The notes under the pieces were generated by a model. It did not search any database. It saw nothing but the letters and a program-made list of their open reading frames with translations, and was not told where the DNA came from. The translations under genes and the position numbers were made by a program. A stretch of 64,000 nt of DNA from Novosphingobium sp. FKTRR1. Lineage in GTDB: Bacteria > Pseudomonadota > Alphaproteobacteria > Sphingomonadales > Sphingomonadaceae. This document shows, in pieces, positions 18,657 to 26,957 of this stretch. Location of the stretch: assembly GCF_020404405.1 (NCBI RefSeq), contig NZ_JAIZDA010000006.1, positions 62,001 through 126,000 of the forward strand, given 5' to 3'. Positions within the stretch are counted from its first letter, which is position 1, and each line of letters begins with the position of its first letter.

Positions 18657-18712
18657 CACGTGTGCTTGCCGCCAGGTTGGCGCAGTCCGGGGTGGCGAGT
18701 GAATAAAGTATA

Positions 18713-18982
18713 TTAGGTCGTAAACTCATAAATCGCGCCATCGAGGTTTGAAGCAAAACGGCTCAGTGCAAGGAGGGAAGGCGCAGGGATATGTCGATAT
18801 CTCAAGCCTTTCCGACGCCGCAATGGGCCGTTTTGGTCAAATCCCGAAGGGACACCCGAACGGCTTCGATCTCGAACGAAAGCAACCTTGGAAAGGCAAC
18901 CAGCCTTCCCGGCGGTCGCTTCCGTCCGATATCTTCGCCGTTCGGGTGCCTCGAAGGCGCCATTTATGAGTTTACGACCTAA
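18713..18982. mobile_element. 270-bp MITE-like element with 34-bp terminal inverted repeats
   Basis: The ends 18713-18746 and 18949-18982 are inverted copies with two mismatches in 34 bp (outer sequence TTAGGTCGTAAACTCATAAA). If the element proper starts at GGTCG, both flanks show TA, as in TA-target transposons. The interior has a second inverted repeat (18853-18864 with 18937-18948) and a small hairpin, but no transposase. It ends 9 bp from the stop of the phosphodiesterase gene. Confidence 0.8.
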
Positions 18983-18991
18983 ATCAGTGCT

Positions 18992-20401
18992 TTATTTGTC
19001 CAGCGCCAGCGCCGGTTGTTCCGCCTTGGGCAGCGTGCCGCCCATGACTTTGGCCAGCGTCGGGGCGATCGCGCGCATGTCGATCTCGCCAAGGTTGCGG
19101 CCGCGGGCAACGCCGGGGCCCTTGATCAGGAAGGTTGAACGCAGTTCGAGCGCGGCGGGGAAATAGCCGTGCATGCCTTTGACCGGCGAGGGGAAACTCA
19201 GCGGCAGCTTGTCGTTGATGAACGGCACCGCCACCGCGCCCAGCTTCAGGTTGACGTAATACGTCGCCTGCGGATTGCCACCGGCGGCGGCAATGGCTGG
19301 GGGGTTGAGCACCGAGTCGATCCTGGCCGCAGGGTCGGCCTGCAACTTGGCCAGCACGTCGATCACCCGCGACCGGAGCGCCTGATCGTCGGGCCGGGCC
19401 AGCACGATCGCGAACGACCCGCCAGAGGCCCACGGCGTTGCTTCCCACGATGCGATCTTGCCCAGCGCATCCACCTTGACCAGTCCGGCATCGATGAACG
19501 GGCGGTAGAGGTTGATCGCGGTATCGACACTGGCAAAGCCGTGGTCGCTGACCACCGCGATCACCGCGTCGGGGTGCGCCTTGCGTTCGGCCGCGACCAG
19601 ATCGCCGACCAGTCCGTCGATCACTTCGAGCGTGGCATGCGCCTCGTCAGAGCCGGGGCCGGTGCCGTGCTGCTGGTGGTCGAGCGCGGTCAGGTAGGCG
19701 GTGACGAAGCCGGGGTGGTGCCGCTCGATCAGCGAGACGCCGAAGCGCGCGCGGTTGCGGTCGCCCGCCAGACTCTCGTCCTTGCCGTCGGCATAGGCGG
19801 TGCCGGTCGCGGTCTCCAGCTCGCCGGTCAGGCCCGGCGTCGACAGCGCGCGCAGTTCCTTGGCGTCATCGGGATGGCCGGTGCGCCAGATCTGCGGCAG
19901 GTTCCAGGTGACGTTGCGCGCGGCGACCGAGACCGGCCAGTGCACGTTGGCGGTGGTCAGCCCGGCATCGTGCGCGGCGTCCCACAGCGTGCGCGCCTTG
20001 TTGTCCTCGGCATACCAGTACCAGCCGCCTTCGTTGATGGCGGTGGGATCGAAGGTGGTGTTGTTGACGATGCCGTGGCGCGCGGGCGCAACCCCGGTCA
20101 GCAAGGTGGTGTGGCTGGGATAGGTCAGCGTCGGCAGCACCCCGACCACGCCGCTGGCATAGCTGCCCTCAGCCAGAAAGCTGCGCAAGTTGGGCACTTT
20201 CAGCCCCCGGTCGGCGGCATCGGCCACGTCGCCAGGGCGCAGGCCGTCGATCGAGATCAGCAGCAGCGGGTGCCCCGCGCCTGCCGCAGCGGCACGGGCA
20301 GAGGCGTCAGCCGGAGCCAGCATCGCACCGGTGGCAAGGACGCTGGCAAGGACGGTTGCAAGGGCGGTGGCAGGGGTCAGCAGCGGGAGCTTGCGGATCA
20401 T
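18992..20401 (-). CDS. Secreted alkaline-phosphatase-superfamily phosphodiesterase/nucleotide pyrophosphatase
   Basis: The enzyme hydrolyses a phosphodiester or pyrophosphate bond with a dinuclear metal site, outside the cytoplasm. A signal peptide lies at the start (MIRKLPLLTPATALATVLAS). The first metal Asp is in LLISIDGLRPGD and the nucleophile Thr in PTLTYPSHTTLLTG, as in the NPP family. Further metal ligands are in YLTALDHQQHG, VVSDHGF and the C-terminal GMHGYFP. The 469 residues fit the family. The ATG at 20401 is chosen over upstream codons because it begins the signal peptide. The natural substrate is unknown. Confidence 0.88.
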   Translation of the reverse strand: MIRKLPLLTPATALATVLASVLATGAMLAPADASARAAAAGAGHPLLLISIDGLRPGDVADAADRGLKVPNLRSFLAEGSYASGVVGVLPTLTYPSHTTLLTGVAPARHGIVNNTTFDPTAINEGGWYWYAEDNKARTLWDAAHDAGLTTANVHWPVSVAARNVTWNLPQIWRTGHPDDAKELRALSTPGLTGELETATGTAYADGKDESLAGDRNRARFGVSLIERHHPGFVTAYLTALDHQQHGTGPGSDEAHATLEVIDGLVGDLVAAERKAHPDAVIAVVSDHGFASVDTAINLYRPFIDAGLVKVDALGKIASWEATPWASGGSFAIVLARPDDQALRSRVIDVLAKLQADPAARIDSVLNPPAIAAAGGNPQATYYVNLKLGAVAVPFINDKLPLSFPSPVKGMHGYFPAALELRSTFLIKGPGVARGRNLGEIDMRAIAPTLAKVMGGTLPKAEQPALALDK

Positions 20402-20548
20402 CGGAAGCCTACTTTCAGCGTGGTGTCGATACGGCGCGATGCACCTGCCGGAATCGCCCGGTCGGAGCCAGCGTTGCATTAGCCGCTCCCGCAGCCGGTT
20501 GCGATGGTCTTGTGGGTCATCCTGCAAGCGCAGCGGCCCGTCAACGCG

Positions 20549-20584
20549 AAAACCCGCCGTTTCCGACCGGAAACAGCGGGTTTT
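20549..20584 (-). terminator. Intrinsic terminator after the ferredoxin gene
   Basis: AAAACCCGC at 20549-20557 pairs with GCGGGTTTT at 20576-20584. An inner GTTTCC/GGAAAC stem and one mismatch lie within it. It sits 38 bp past the ferredoxin stop, with T/A runs on both outer sides. Confidence 0.8.
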
Positions 20585-20622
20585 TGGCTGGGTCTGCGCG
20601 ACAAGCGAGACCGCTTGGACGA

Positions 20623-20940
20623 TCAGTCCTCGGGAGCGATCGTCACGCGCAGGCCGTCAAGCGCGTCGGTGATCTGCACCTGGCACGACAGGCGCGAAGC
20701 GGCGGTGCGGTGGTCCGAGCTGTCAAGCAGGTCGTTTTCGTCTTCGCTCAACGGGCTGACCTTGTCGGCAAAGTCGGCGTCGACATAGACGTGGCACGTG
20801 GCGCACGAGCAGCAGCCGCCGCACAGCGCCAGCAATTCGTCAAAGCCGTTGTCACGGATGGCTTCCATCACCGACAGGCCGGCAGCGGCTTCGACTTCGG
20901 TTTCTTCGCCTGCGCGGTTCACGACAATCAGCTTCGGCAT
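20623..20940 (-). CDS. [2Fe-2S] ferredoxin, adrenodoxin/putidaredoxin type
   Basis: This electron carrier has 105 residues. The cluster cysteines follow the vertebrate-type pattern C-x5-C-x2-C in [14 protein letters not shown] plus a fourth Cys in RLSCQVQI. Such ferredoxins serve Fe-S assembly or cytochrome P450 and oxygenase systems; no partner gene is adjacent. The ATG at 20940 has AGGAGA upstream. An extra Cys inside the first loop is present but is not needed for the cluster. It ends in its own terminator. Confidence 0.93.
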   Translation of the reverse strand: MPKLIVVNRAGEETEVEAAAGLSVMEAIRDNGFDELLALCGGCCSCATCHVYVDADFADKVSPLSEDENDLLDSSDHRTAASRLSCQVQITDALDGLRVTIAPED

Positions 20941-21127
20941 CGTCCTGGTCTCCTGATCGGGCCGCCTCGCATCGCTGGCGAGACGCGAACCCGTGGCTAA
21001 CGGTCTATGGTTGTCTATCCGTCTTTGGGCCGGGCTGCTATCGTGTGCCCCGGCCTTTGGCAATAGGGGCCTAAAAAGGGGGCGGCCCACGTGGGTGAGC
21101 CGCGAATACCGCAACAAGGATGCCGCG

Positions 21128-21745
21128 ATGGGATTGAGCGCCGAACAGATTGCCACGGGCCTTGCCCATATCGCGGCGATTAACCCGTCGATCGGACAGG
21201 CGCTCGGCAAAGTCGGCCATCCCGAACCGCGCATCCGCGAGCGCGGCTATCGCACGCTGCTGCGCACGATCGTGGGCCAGCAGGTAAGCGTGGCCGCCGC
21301 CAGTTCGGTCTGGGCCAAGCTGGAAGCCTTGCTGGGCGAGGATTGCGATCCGCAGGTGCTGCTGGATGCGGGTTTCGACGATCTGCGCGGCTGCGGCCTG
21401 TCGCGGCAAAAGCAGGGCTATGCCCGCTCGCTGTGCGAACTGGTGGTGGCGGGCGAGCTGGATCTGGAAGCCTTGCCCGCCGACGACGAGGAAGCCATCG
21501 CGCAGCTGATTCGGATCAAGGGCATCGGTCGCTGGTCAGCCGAAATCTATCTGCTGTTCGCCGAAGGGCGGCCCGACATCTGGCCAGCGGGCGATCTGGC
21601 GGTGCAGGTGGGACTGGGCAAACTGCTCGGCCTGCCCGACCGCCCCGACGAAAAGACGACGCGGGCCTTGGCCGAAAGCTGGCGCCCGCACCGCGGCGCG
21701 GCGGCAATCTTCACCTGGCACTGCTACGACAATCCGGCGCTTTGA
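21128..21745 (+). CDS. DNA-3-methyladenine glycosylase II (AlkA family)
   Basis: This is a helix-hairpin-helix base-excision enzyme that removes alkylated purines. The 205-residue protein has the hairpin [18 protein letters not shown] and the catalytic Asp in WPAGDLAVQ. The [17 protein letters not shown] segment is also typical. It lacks the N-terminal domain of E. coli AlkA, as common in the short MAG-like group. The start MGLSAEQ at 21128 has AAGGA eight bases upstream; the open frame extends further but without similarity. Confidence 0.9.
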   Translation: MGLSAEQIATGLAHIAAINPSIGQALGKVGHPEPRIRERGYRTLLRTIVGQQVSVAAASSVWAKLEALLGEDCDPQVLLDAGFDDLRGCGLSRQKQGYARSLCELVVAGELDLEALPADDEEAIAQLIRIKGIGRWSAEIYLLFAEGRPDIWPAGDLAVQVGLGKLLGLPDRPDEKTTRALAESWRPHRGAAAIFTWHCYDNPAL

Positions 21746-21807
21746 TCTTGCTGACAAGGCTGTAAGGTAGCTGCCGAACGTTCATAACGACGTCGGGAGC
21801 AGGACGC

Positions 21808-22608
21808 ATGGCAAGGAAGGCGATTTTCATCACCGGGGGCGGGTCGGGCATCGGTCGCGCAGCGGCGCGCAAGTTTGCCGCGCAAGGCTGGTTCGTCGGC
21901 ATCGGTGACATCAGCGATGAAGGCATGGCCGGAACGCTGGCGCTGTTGCCGCCGGGCAGTTGCTGGACGACACGGCTCGACGTGCGCGACCGCGCGGCGT
22001 GGGACGCGGCCCTGGCGGCTTTTGCCGAGGCGGCGGGCGGCAAGATCGACGTGGTGTTCAACAATGCCGGCATCCCCATCGGCGGCCCGATCGTCGACCT
22101 TTCGTCCGAGGAAGTGGAGCGCACGCTCGACATCAACCTGAAGGGTGTGATCTTCGGCGCGCAGGCGGCCTATCCGTACCTCAAGGCCAGCGCGCCGGGC
22201 TCGTGCCTGCTCAACACCGCCAGCGCGGCGGGCATCTATGGCGTGCCGGGCGGGTCGGTCTATTCGGCTACCAAGTTCGGGGTGCGCTCGATCACCGAAT
22301 CGCTCGACGGCGAATGGGCGGCAGACGGCATCGCGGTGCGCGATCTGATGCCCGGCTTCATCGACACCCCGCTGCTCGACATCGCCCCCAACCGCAAGAG
22401 CAACGAGGCGATCCGCGACCGCGTGATCCCTTCGGGGCTTGAGATCACCCCGGTCGAGGCCGTGGCCGACGCGGCGTGGAGCGCGGTACACGGCGAAAAA
22501 CTGCACACGCTGGTGGGCAAGACCGCCACCAGCGCGCAGTTCGCCGCCCGCTGGCTGCCCGGCCTGATCCGCAAGCGCAACCGCTCGTCGGGCCGCCCGC
22601 TGGGGTGA
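21808..22608 (+). CDS. Short-chain dehydrogenase/reductase (SDR)
   Basis: This is a classical SDR oxidoreductase of 266 residues. The NAD(P)-binding TGGGSGIG is at residues 9-16, NNAG follows near 88, and the catalytic YSATK is near 152. The C-terminal part with an extended basic tail (RKRNRSSGRP) is unusual. The substrate is not predictable. GGAGCAGGA precedes the ATG. It is 62 bp downstream of the glycosylase gene. The REP-like repeat copy B follows directly. Confidence 0.88.
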   Translation: MARKAIFITGGGSGIGRAAARKFAAQGWFVGIGDISDEGMAGTLALLPPGSCWTTRLDVRDRAAWDAALAAFAEAAGGKIDVVFNNAGIPIGGPIVDLSSEEVERTLDINLKGVIFGAQAAYPYLKASAPGSCLLNTASAAGIYGVPGGSVYSATKFGVRSITESLDGEWAADGIAVRDLMPGFIDTPLLDIAPNRKSNEAIRDRVIPSGLEITPVEAVADAAWSAVHGEKLHTLVGKTATSAQFAARWLPGLIRKRNRSSGRPLG

Positions 22609-22621
22609 GGCGGCGGCCTTG

Positions 22622-22719
22622 CTCCCCTCCCCGGCGGGGAGGGGCTGGGGGAGGGGCTTTGCGGTTTCCTGTGAGCGCCGCGCGCCCCCTCCCGGCCTCC
22701 CCCGAACGGGGGAGGAGCA
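22622..22719. repeat. REP-like intergenic repeat, copy B
   Basis: This copy is homologous to 18561-18656, with the same two palindromes (CTCCCCGGCGGGGAG and CCTCCCCCGAACGGGGGAGG). It sits between the convergent SDR and phhB genes, where it could also act as a transcription stop. Confidence 0.8.
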
Positions 22720-22742
22720 GATTGCGTGTGGTTACGATCCGG

Positions 22743-23042
22743 TCACGCCGCCGATGCGAAGCCGTCGATCTGGCGTGCCAGTTCCACGTCGCGCACCGAG
22801 AGCCCGCCTGCATCGTGGGTGGTCAGGGTGATTTCGACGCGGTTGTAGACGTTGAACCATTCGGGGTGGTGGTCGGCCTTTTCGGCCACGATCGCCACTC
22901 TGGCCATGAAGCCGAACGCTTGGGCAAAGTCGGCAAAACGCAGCGTGCGCGTGATCGCAAGGCCATCGTCGCGCAGTGTCCATGCGGTCAGTTCGGCCAG
23001 CGCGGCATCGCGTTCGGCATCGGTAAGGCAGGCGATTCCCAT
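22743..23042 (-). CDS. phhB: 4a-hydroxytetrahydrobiopterin dehydratase
   Basis: The enzyme dehydrates 4a-hydroxytetrahydropterin, recycling the cofactor of aromatic amino acid hydroxylases. At 99 residues it matches the PCD/DCoH family. The signature [18 protein letters not shown] holds the active-site histidines, with a family-like [14 protein letters not shown] near the end. AAGGAGAGA precedes the ATG. It is divergent from ccmA, with 69 bp between. Confidence 0.93.
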   Translation of the reverse strand: MGIACLTDAERDAALAELTAWTLRDDGLAITRTLRFADFAQAFGFMARVAIVAEKADHHPEWFNVYNRVEITLTTHDAGGLSVRDVELARQIDGFASAA

Positions 23043-23111
23043 CAGGCTCTCTCCTTGGCAGTTGCGCCGCTTTCCCCTATCGCCGCGGTCCATGCAAGTG
23101 TGCCCGCTCTC

Positions 23112-23723
23112 GTGACCGTAACAACCCTTTCTGCGCAGGGACTGGCCTGCAGGCGCGGCGATCGCATCCTGTTTCGCGGGCTGGACTTTGCGCTTCAGGC
23201 TGGTGAGGCGCTGCATCTGGCCGGGCCGAACGGCGTGGGCAAATCGAGCCTGATCCGCATTCTGGCCGGTTTGCGTGAGGCGTATGCCGGAACCGTGGAG
23301 CGTCAGGGCGCGCTGGCGCTGCTCGATGAGCGGCCCGCGCTCGATGGCCATCTGCCGCTGGGGCAGGCGCTGGACTTCTGGCGCCGGATCGACCGCGCCC
23401 AGCCGCAACACGCCGCGCCGCCGCCGACGACCACGGGGGGCCGGGCCGATCCGTTCGGGCTGGACGATCTGCTTGACGTGCCGGTGCGCTACTTGTCCAC
23501 CGGCCAGCGCAAGCGCGCCGGGCTGGCGCGGCTGGCCGCCAGCGGGGCGGCGATCTGGCTGCTCGACGAACCGCTCAACGGGCTGGACGCGCATTGGGCG
23601 CTTGCCGCGCAAGCCGCGATCGCGGCGCACCTTGCTGCGGGCGGCCTTGCGCTGATCGCCTCGCACCAGCCGCTGACGCTGGACCATCTGCGGACGCTCG
23701 CGCTGGCGGAGTACGCGGCATGA
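23112..23723 (+). CDS. ccmA: Heme exporter ATP-binding subunit CcmA
   Basis: This is the ATPase of the CcmABCD complex that releases holo-CcmE during cytochrome c maturation. ABC motifs are present: Walker [11 protein letters not shown], signature [15 protein letters not shown], Walker B IWLLDEP, and a switch His in LIASHQP. The length of 203 residues fits. The start is a GTG; 23112 gives the usual short N-terminus, and 23100 is possible. The ATGA overlap with ccmB implies coupling. No other ccm genes are here. Confidence 0.88.
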   Translation: MTVTTLSAQGLACRRGDRILFRGLDFALQAGEALHLAGPNGVGKSSLIRILAGLREAYAGTVERQGALALLDERPALDGHLPLGQALDFWRRIDRAQPQHAAPPPTTTGGRADPFGLDDLLDVPVRYLSTGQRKRAGLARLAASGAAIWLLDEPLNGLDAHWALAAQAAIAAHLAAGGLALIASHQPLTLDHLRTLALAEYAA

Positions 23724-24388
23724 TCCGCACGTTGGGCGTGATCTTCCGGCGCGATCTGGCGATCCTGCTGCGCGGCGCGATGGGGCGGGGCGGGGCAGTG
23801 CTGCCGCTGCTGTTCTTTCTGGCGGTCGCCATGCTCTATCCCTTCGCGGTGGGGCCCGACGCGCGGCTGCTGGCGCGCACCGGGGCGGGCGTGATCTGGG
23901 TGGCGGCCCTGCTCGCCGCGATCCTGCCGCTCGACCGGCTGGTCGAACCCGATGTCGAGGCCGGGTTCTTCGACCAGTGGGCCTTGCGAGGCATTTCCGA
24001 AGAGGCGCTGGTGCTGGTCCGCATCGCGGCGCACTGGCTCAGCTTCGGGGTGCCGCTGCTGCTGGCCGCGCCGCTGTCGGCGGGACTGCTGTCGCTCGAT
24101 GCCGGGCAACTGGCGACGGTGGAACTGGGGCTGCTGCTGGGCACGCCGGGGCTTGCCGCGATCGGCGTCACCATCGCTGCGCTGACCGCAGGCTTGCGTG
24201 CGGGTTCGGCGCTGGGCGGGCTGCTGGCGATCCCGCTGACGGTGCCGCTGCTGATCTTTGGCGCAGGCTCGCTGCAGCCGGGCGGTGAGGGCGGTCTGGG
24301 CCTGCTGGCGGCCTGTTCGCTGGCCGCGCTGGCGATTGCGCCGTTCGCGGGCGGCGGCGCGATCCGGGCCGGGCGCGAGTCAGGCTAA
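23720..24388 (+). CDS. ccmB: Heme exporter membrane subunit CcmB
   Basis: This is the membrane partner of CcmA. The 222-residue protein starts [19 protein letters not shown] and has about six hydrophobic segments. A conserved [16 protein letters not shown] loop with the family-like DxEAGxxDQ pattern lies after the second helix. The ATG at 23720 overlaps the ccmA stop by 4 bp. The gene order ends here, with an unrelated cysteine synthase next. Confidence 0.9.
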   Translation: MIRTLGVIFRRDLAILLRGAMGRGGAVLPLLFFLAVAMLYPFAVGPDARLLARTGAGVIWVAALLAAILPLDRLVEPDVEAGFFDQWALRGISEEALVLVRIAAHWLSFGVPLLLAAPLSAGLLSLDAGQLATVELGLLLGTPGLAAIGVTIAALTAGLRAGSALGGLLAIPLTVPLLIFGAGSLQPGGEGGLGLLAACSLAALAIAPFAGGGAIRAGRESG

Positions 24389-24447
24389 ACCGCCCCCAAG
24401 CGCAAATTCGTTGCCGAGCGGCGCATGACGCCTTACCTCGTGCCGCC

Positions 24448-25446
24448 ATGACCGCACCTGCTTCCCTGCCCGACACGCTTTCCCTGATCGGCAACACGCC
24501 ACTGGTCCTGCTCAAGGGGCCGAGCGAGGCGGCTGGCGCCGAAATCTATGGCAAATGCGAATTTGCCAATCCCGGCGCTTCGGTGAAGGATCGCGCCGCG
24601 CTGTGGATCGTGCGCGACGCCGAGGAACGCGGCGCGCTGCGCCCCGGCGGCACGATTGTCGAAGGCACGGCGGGCAATACCGGCATCGGGCTGGCGCTGG
24701 TCGCCAATGCGCTGGGCTACAAGACCGTGATCGTGATGCCCGAAACGCAATCGCGCGAAAAGATGGACACCTTGCGCGCCCTTCGCGCCGAACTGGTGCT
24801 GGTGCCGGCCGCGCCGTTCTCGAATCCGGGGCACTTCGTCCACACCTCGCGCCGCATTGCCGAGGAGACCGAGGGCGCGATCTGGGCGAACCAGTTCGAC
24901 AACATCGCCAACCGCCGCGCCCATATCGAAAGCACGGCGCCCGAAATCTGGGCGCAGATGGAAGGGCGCATCGACGGCTTTACGTGTGCCGCCGGGACCG
25001 GCGGGACGATTGCGGGCACCGGCCTCGGGCTCAAGGAATTCGACGAAGCGATCACCATCGCGCTGACCGACCCGCATGGCGCGGCGCTGTACAACTATTA
25101 CGCCAACGGTGAATTGCGGGCTGAGGGCAGTTCGGTGGCCGAAGGCATCGGGCAGGGCCGCATCACCGCCAACCTTGAAGGCGCGCCGATCGACACGCAG
25201 TTCCGCATTTCGGATGAGGAAGGCCTGTACTGGGTCACCCGCCTGCTTGCCGAAGAGGGGCTGTGCCTTGGCCTGTCGAGCGGGATCAACGTGGCGGGCG
25301 CGGTGGCGCTGGCCCGGCAACTGGGCAAGGGCAGCCGGGTCGCCACGATCCTGTGCGACACCGGCTTCCGTTACCTGTCGTCGCTGTACAACCCGGCCTG
25401 GCTTGAGGCGAAGGGCCTGCCGGTCTTCCCATGGTTGCAGCAATAA
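24448..25446 (+). CDS. cysK: Cysteine synthase A family PLP enzyme
   Basis: The enzyme makes cysteine from O-acetylserine and sulfide. The PLP lysine is in ANPGASVKDRAA, the substrate loop is TAGNTGIG, and the phosphate-binding loop is GTGGTIAGTG. At 332 residues it is a full-length fold-type II enzyme. The C-terminal part (LCDTGFRYLSSLYNP) fits the CysK-like group, though cystathionine beta-synthase-type relatives look similar. It has no clear ribosome binding site. The other sulfate-assimilation genes lie 33 kb away, so it is separately regulated. Confidence 0.88.
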   Translation: MTAPASLPDTLSLIGNTPLVLLKGPSEAAGAEIYGKCEFANPGASVKDRAALWIVRDAEERGALRPGGTIVEGTAGNTGIGLALVANALGYKTVIVMPETQSREKMDTLRALRAELVLVPAAPFSNPGHFVHTSRRIAEETEGAIWANQFDNIANRRAHIESTAPEIWAQMEGRIDGFTCAAGTGGTIAGTGLGLKEFDEAITIALTDPHGAALYNYYANGELRAEGSSVAEGIGQGRITANLEGAPIDTQFRISDEEGLYWVTRLLAEEGLCLGLSSGINVAGAVALARQLGKGSRVATILCDTGFRYLSSLYNPAWLEAKGLPVFPWLQQ

Positions 25447-25463
25447 GATAGACTGCTTCGCCT

Positions 25464-25889
25464 ATGGGACTGTTTGACAGGACTACCGCGCGCTACGGAC
25501 GCTCACGGGCCAAGCCTCAGGCCGGGCAGTCGGTCGTCAGCATGTCCGGCGGCGGCGCGCAGGCAACCGATCTCGCGCTGGGCCAGCATGGGCCGACCAC
25601 CCGCGAATTGCGCGCGCAAGTGGTGCACCGCCTGCAAGTGGGCCTGTTCGGGCTTTCGGCCATGCTGCTGCTGGTCAGTCTGGCGAATGTCATCATGGAG
25701 CGGGCCAAGCTGGTCGACCGGGCGGCCGTCCTCGATGTCACCGCCGCAGGGCCCGGCACAACCGCCAGCGCGACCCCGGTCAACGATCCGCTGGTCGACT
25801 TGGGCGTTGCGCCCGAACTGCCGGTCGGTGCCAAGACGGCCCCGGCGACGCCCTCTTCGCCATCGCGGACCGGCGCCAGCAAGCCCTGA
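25464..25889 (+). CDS. Single-pass membrane protein of unknown function
   Basis: This 141-residue protein has a polar, basic N-terminus, one hydrophobic segment (VGLFGLSAMLLLVSLANVIM) near residues 59-78, and a disordered Pro/Ala/Thr-rich C-terminus. It probably faces the periplasm with its tail. I recognise no domain. It starts 17 bp after the cysteine synthase stop and probably shares its transcript. Confidence 0.7.
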   Translation: MGLFDRTTARYGRSRAKPQAGQSVVSMSGGGAQATDLALGQHGPTTRELRAQVVHRLQVGLFGLSAMLLLVSLANVIMERAKLVDRAAVLDVTAAGPGTTASATPVNDPLVDLGVAPELPVGAKTAPATPSSPSRTGASKP

Positions 25890-25920
25890 TTTTTCGCGCG
25901 GCGGGCGCGCGGCGTTCTTG

Positions 25921-25940
25921 CGGGAAAATACGGGAAGCAG
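25921..25940 (+). promoter_or_regulatory. Tandem CGGGAA repeat pair 1 (possible MraZ box)
   Basis: CGGGAAAATA and CGGGAAGCAG form two direct 10-bp units. The spacing of exactly 10 bp is that of known MraZ operators, which also use short G-rich cores. The gap 25890-26459 upstream of mraZ holds no gene; these repeats are its main structure. Confidence 0.45.
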
Positions 25941-26152
25941 GCCGCCGGTCGAACCGGTTGGGCGATTCGATGCATGGCCCTGTGACCACCAGGCACAAGT
26001 CGTCGCCAGCCGAGTCGGGCGCCGAATTGCGCTGATTGCGCCCGATTTTGCGCTTTCCCGGTCCAACGGACGGCCGGTCTGCGGCCTGATTGCCCAGCAC
26101 AGGCCGGTCGATCGCGCCTTACCCGACAACCGCCATGGTGGCGCAAATCATG

Positions 26153-26172
26153 CGGGAAAGTACGGGAGAGTT
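26153..26172 (+). promoter_or_regulatory. Tandem CGGGAA repeat pair 2 (possible MraZ box)
   Basis: CGGGAAAGTA and CGGGAGAGTT are two more direct 10-bp units of the same type, about 230 bp after pair 1. AT-rich sequence follows at 26194-26215 and may hold a promoter for the dcw operon. Confidence 0.45.
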
Positions 26173-26275
26173 GGCCAGCAATGGCAGCGCTATAGTAAAA
26201 AATACCTATTTTCAGGTGCTTGTCTACGATCTCAACGCCTTCCCCAGATAGTCTTGGCGCGGCGATTTGTGCGCA

Positions 26276-26323
26276 TTTCCCGCAGAAATGCAGCTTTGGG
26301 GCATGATTTCCCGCAATTTCCCG
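26276..26323 (-). promoter_or_regulatory. Inverted CGGGAAA repeats close to mraZ (possible MraZ box)
   Basis: TTTCCCG occurs at 26276-26282, 26307-26313 and 26317-26323. The last two are 10 bp apart and the first is about three turns away on the same face. They read CGGGAAA on the minus strand. The closeness to mraZ makes these the best candidates for autoregulation. Confidence 0.5.
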
Positions 26324-26459
26324 TTGTGGCCCGCTCCGTCCCGAGTTAAGCTCCAATCCATCAGGACGGATTCCATGTCGCATCCATGGGGGTGAAGCGG
26401 GGCGTGCAGCATGCGCGCCACTGCGCGACGGCATTTGTCCGCGAACCGGGGTTCAAGGG

Positions 26460-26957
26460 GTGGCGGCTGTTTCGACGCGGTATGTGGGGCAAGGGTTCTC
26501 GTCGCGCGGCGACAAGAACCGCTTTGTGCTTCCCGCATGCTTCCGCAGCGCCGTCAAGGAAGCCTCGGCCGGTCAGCGCACGTTGTGCCTCGACGTTCAC
26601 CACAGCCTGCCGTGTCTGGTCGGTTTTGGCCTTTCGCGGGTCGATTCGTTCGACGACCTGATCGCGCGCAGCGAAGCGGCGGCGCTGGCCGTGGGCGAGA
26701 AGTTCGACCGCGATACGCTGCAAAACCAGATCTACGCGTTCGAGACGACCAACTTCGACGATTCGGGGCGGTTCATCCTGCCCGAAGCGCTGGCCAACCA
26801 CGCCAGCATCGGTGAGGGCATCTACTTCAACGGCGCCGGTGACAGCTTCACCATCTGGGCGCCCGAAGTGCTGTTCACGATGCCCGCGGGCTGGGATGCG
26901 GCCAAGACCAAGTGCCGCGCGCAAATGGCCGACGCCGCCCGGAGCAAGCGCAAATGA
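26460..26957 (+). CDS. mraZ: Division/cell wall cluster transcriptional regulator MraZ
   Basis: This is the DNA-binding regulator at the head of the dcw cluster, with an AbrB-like double fold. The 165-residue protein is slightly long. [16 protein letters not shown] and the second [17 protein letters not shown] are the two family repeats. The start is the GTG at 26460; a purine-rich GGGG run precedes it. The 3' end overlaps rsmH by 4 bp. Probable operator repeats lie upstream between 25921 and 26323. Confidence 0.92.
   Translation: MAAVSTRYVGQGFSSRGDKNRFVLPACFRSAVKEASAGQRTLCLDVHHSLPCLVGFGLSRVDSFDDLIARSEAAALAVGEKFDRDTLQNQIYAFETTNFDDSGRFILPEALANHASIGEGIYFNGAGDSFTIWAPEVLFTMPAGWDAAKTKCRAQMADAARSKRK

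Noticed and set aside
18105..18659. 184-codon open frame on the minus strand across the argC-phosphodiesterase gap
   Set aside because: It starts inside the REP-like repeat and runs through the candidate RNA. The composition (Arg/Pro/Gly-rich) is that of a GC-rich non-coding frame, with no domain and no ribosome binding site.
18748..18969. 73-codon frame inside the MITE-like element as a transposase fragment
   Set aside because: The translation shows no DDE-type motif or similarity I recognise; the segment is better explained by nested inverted repeats.
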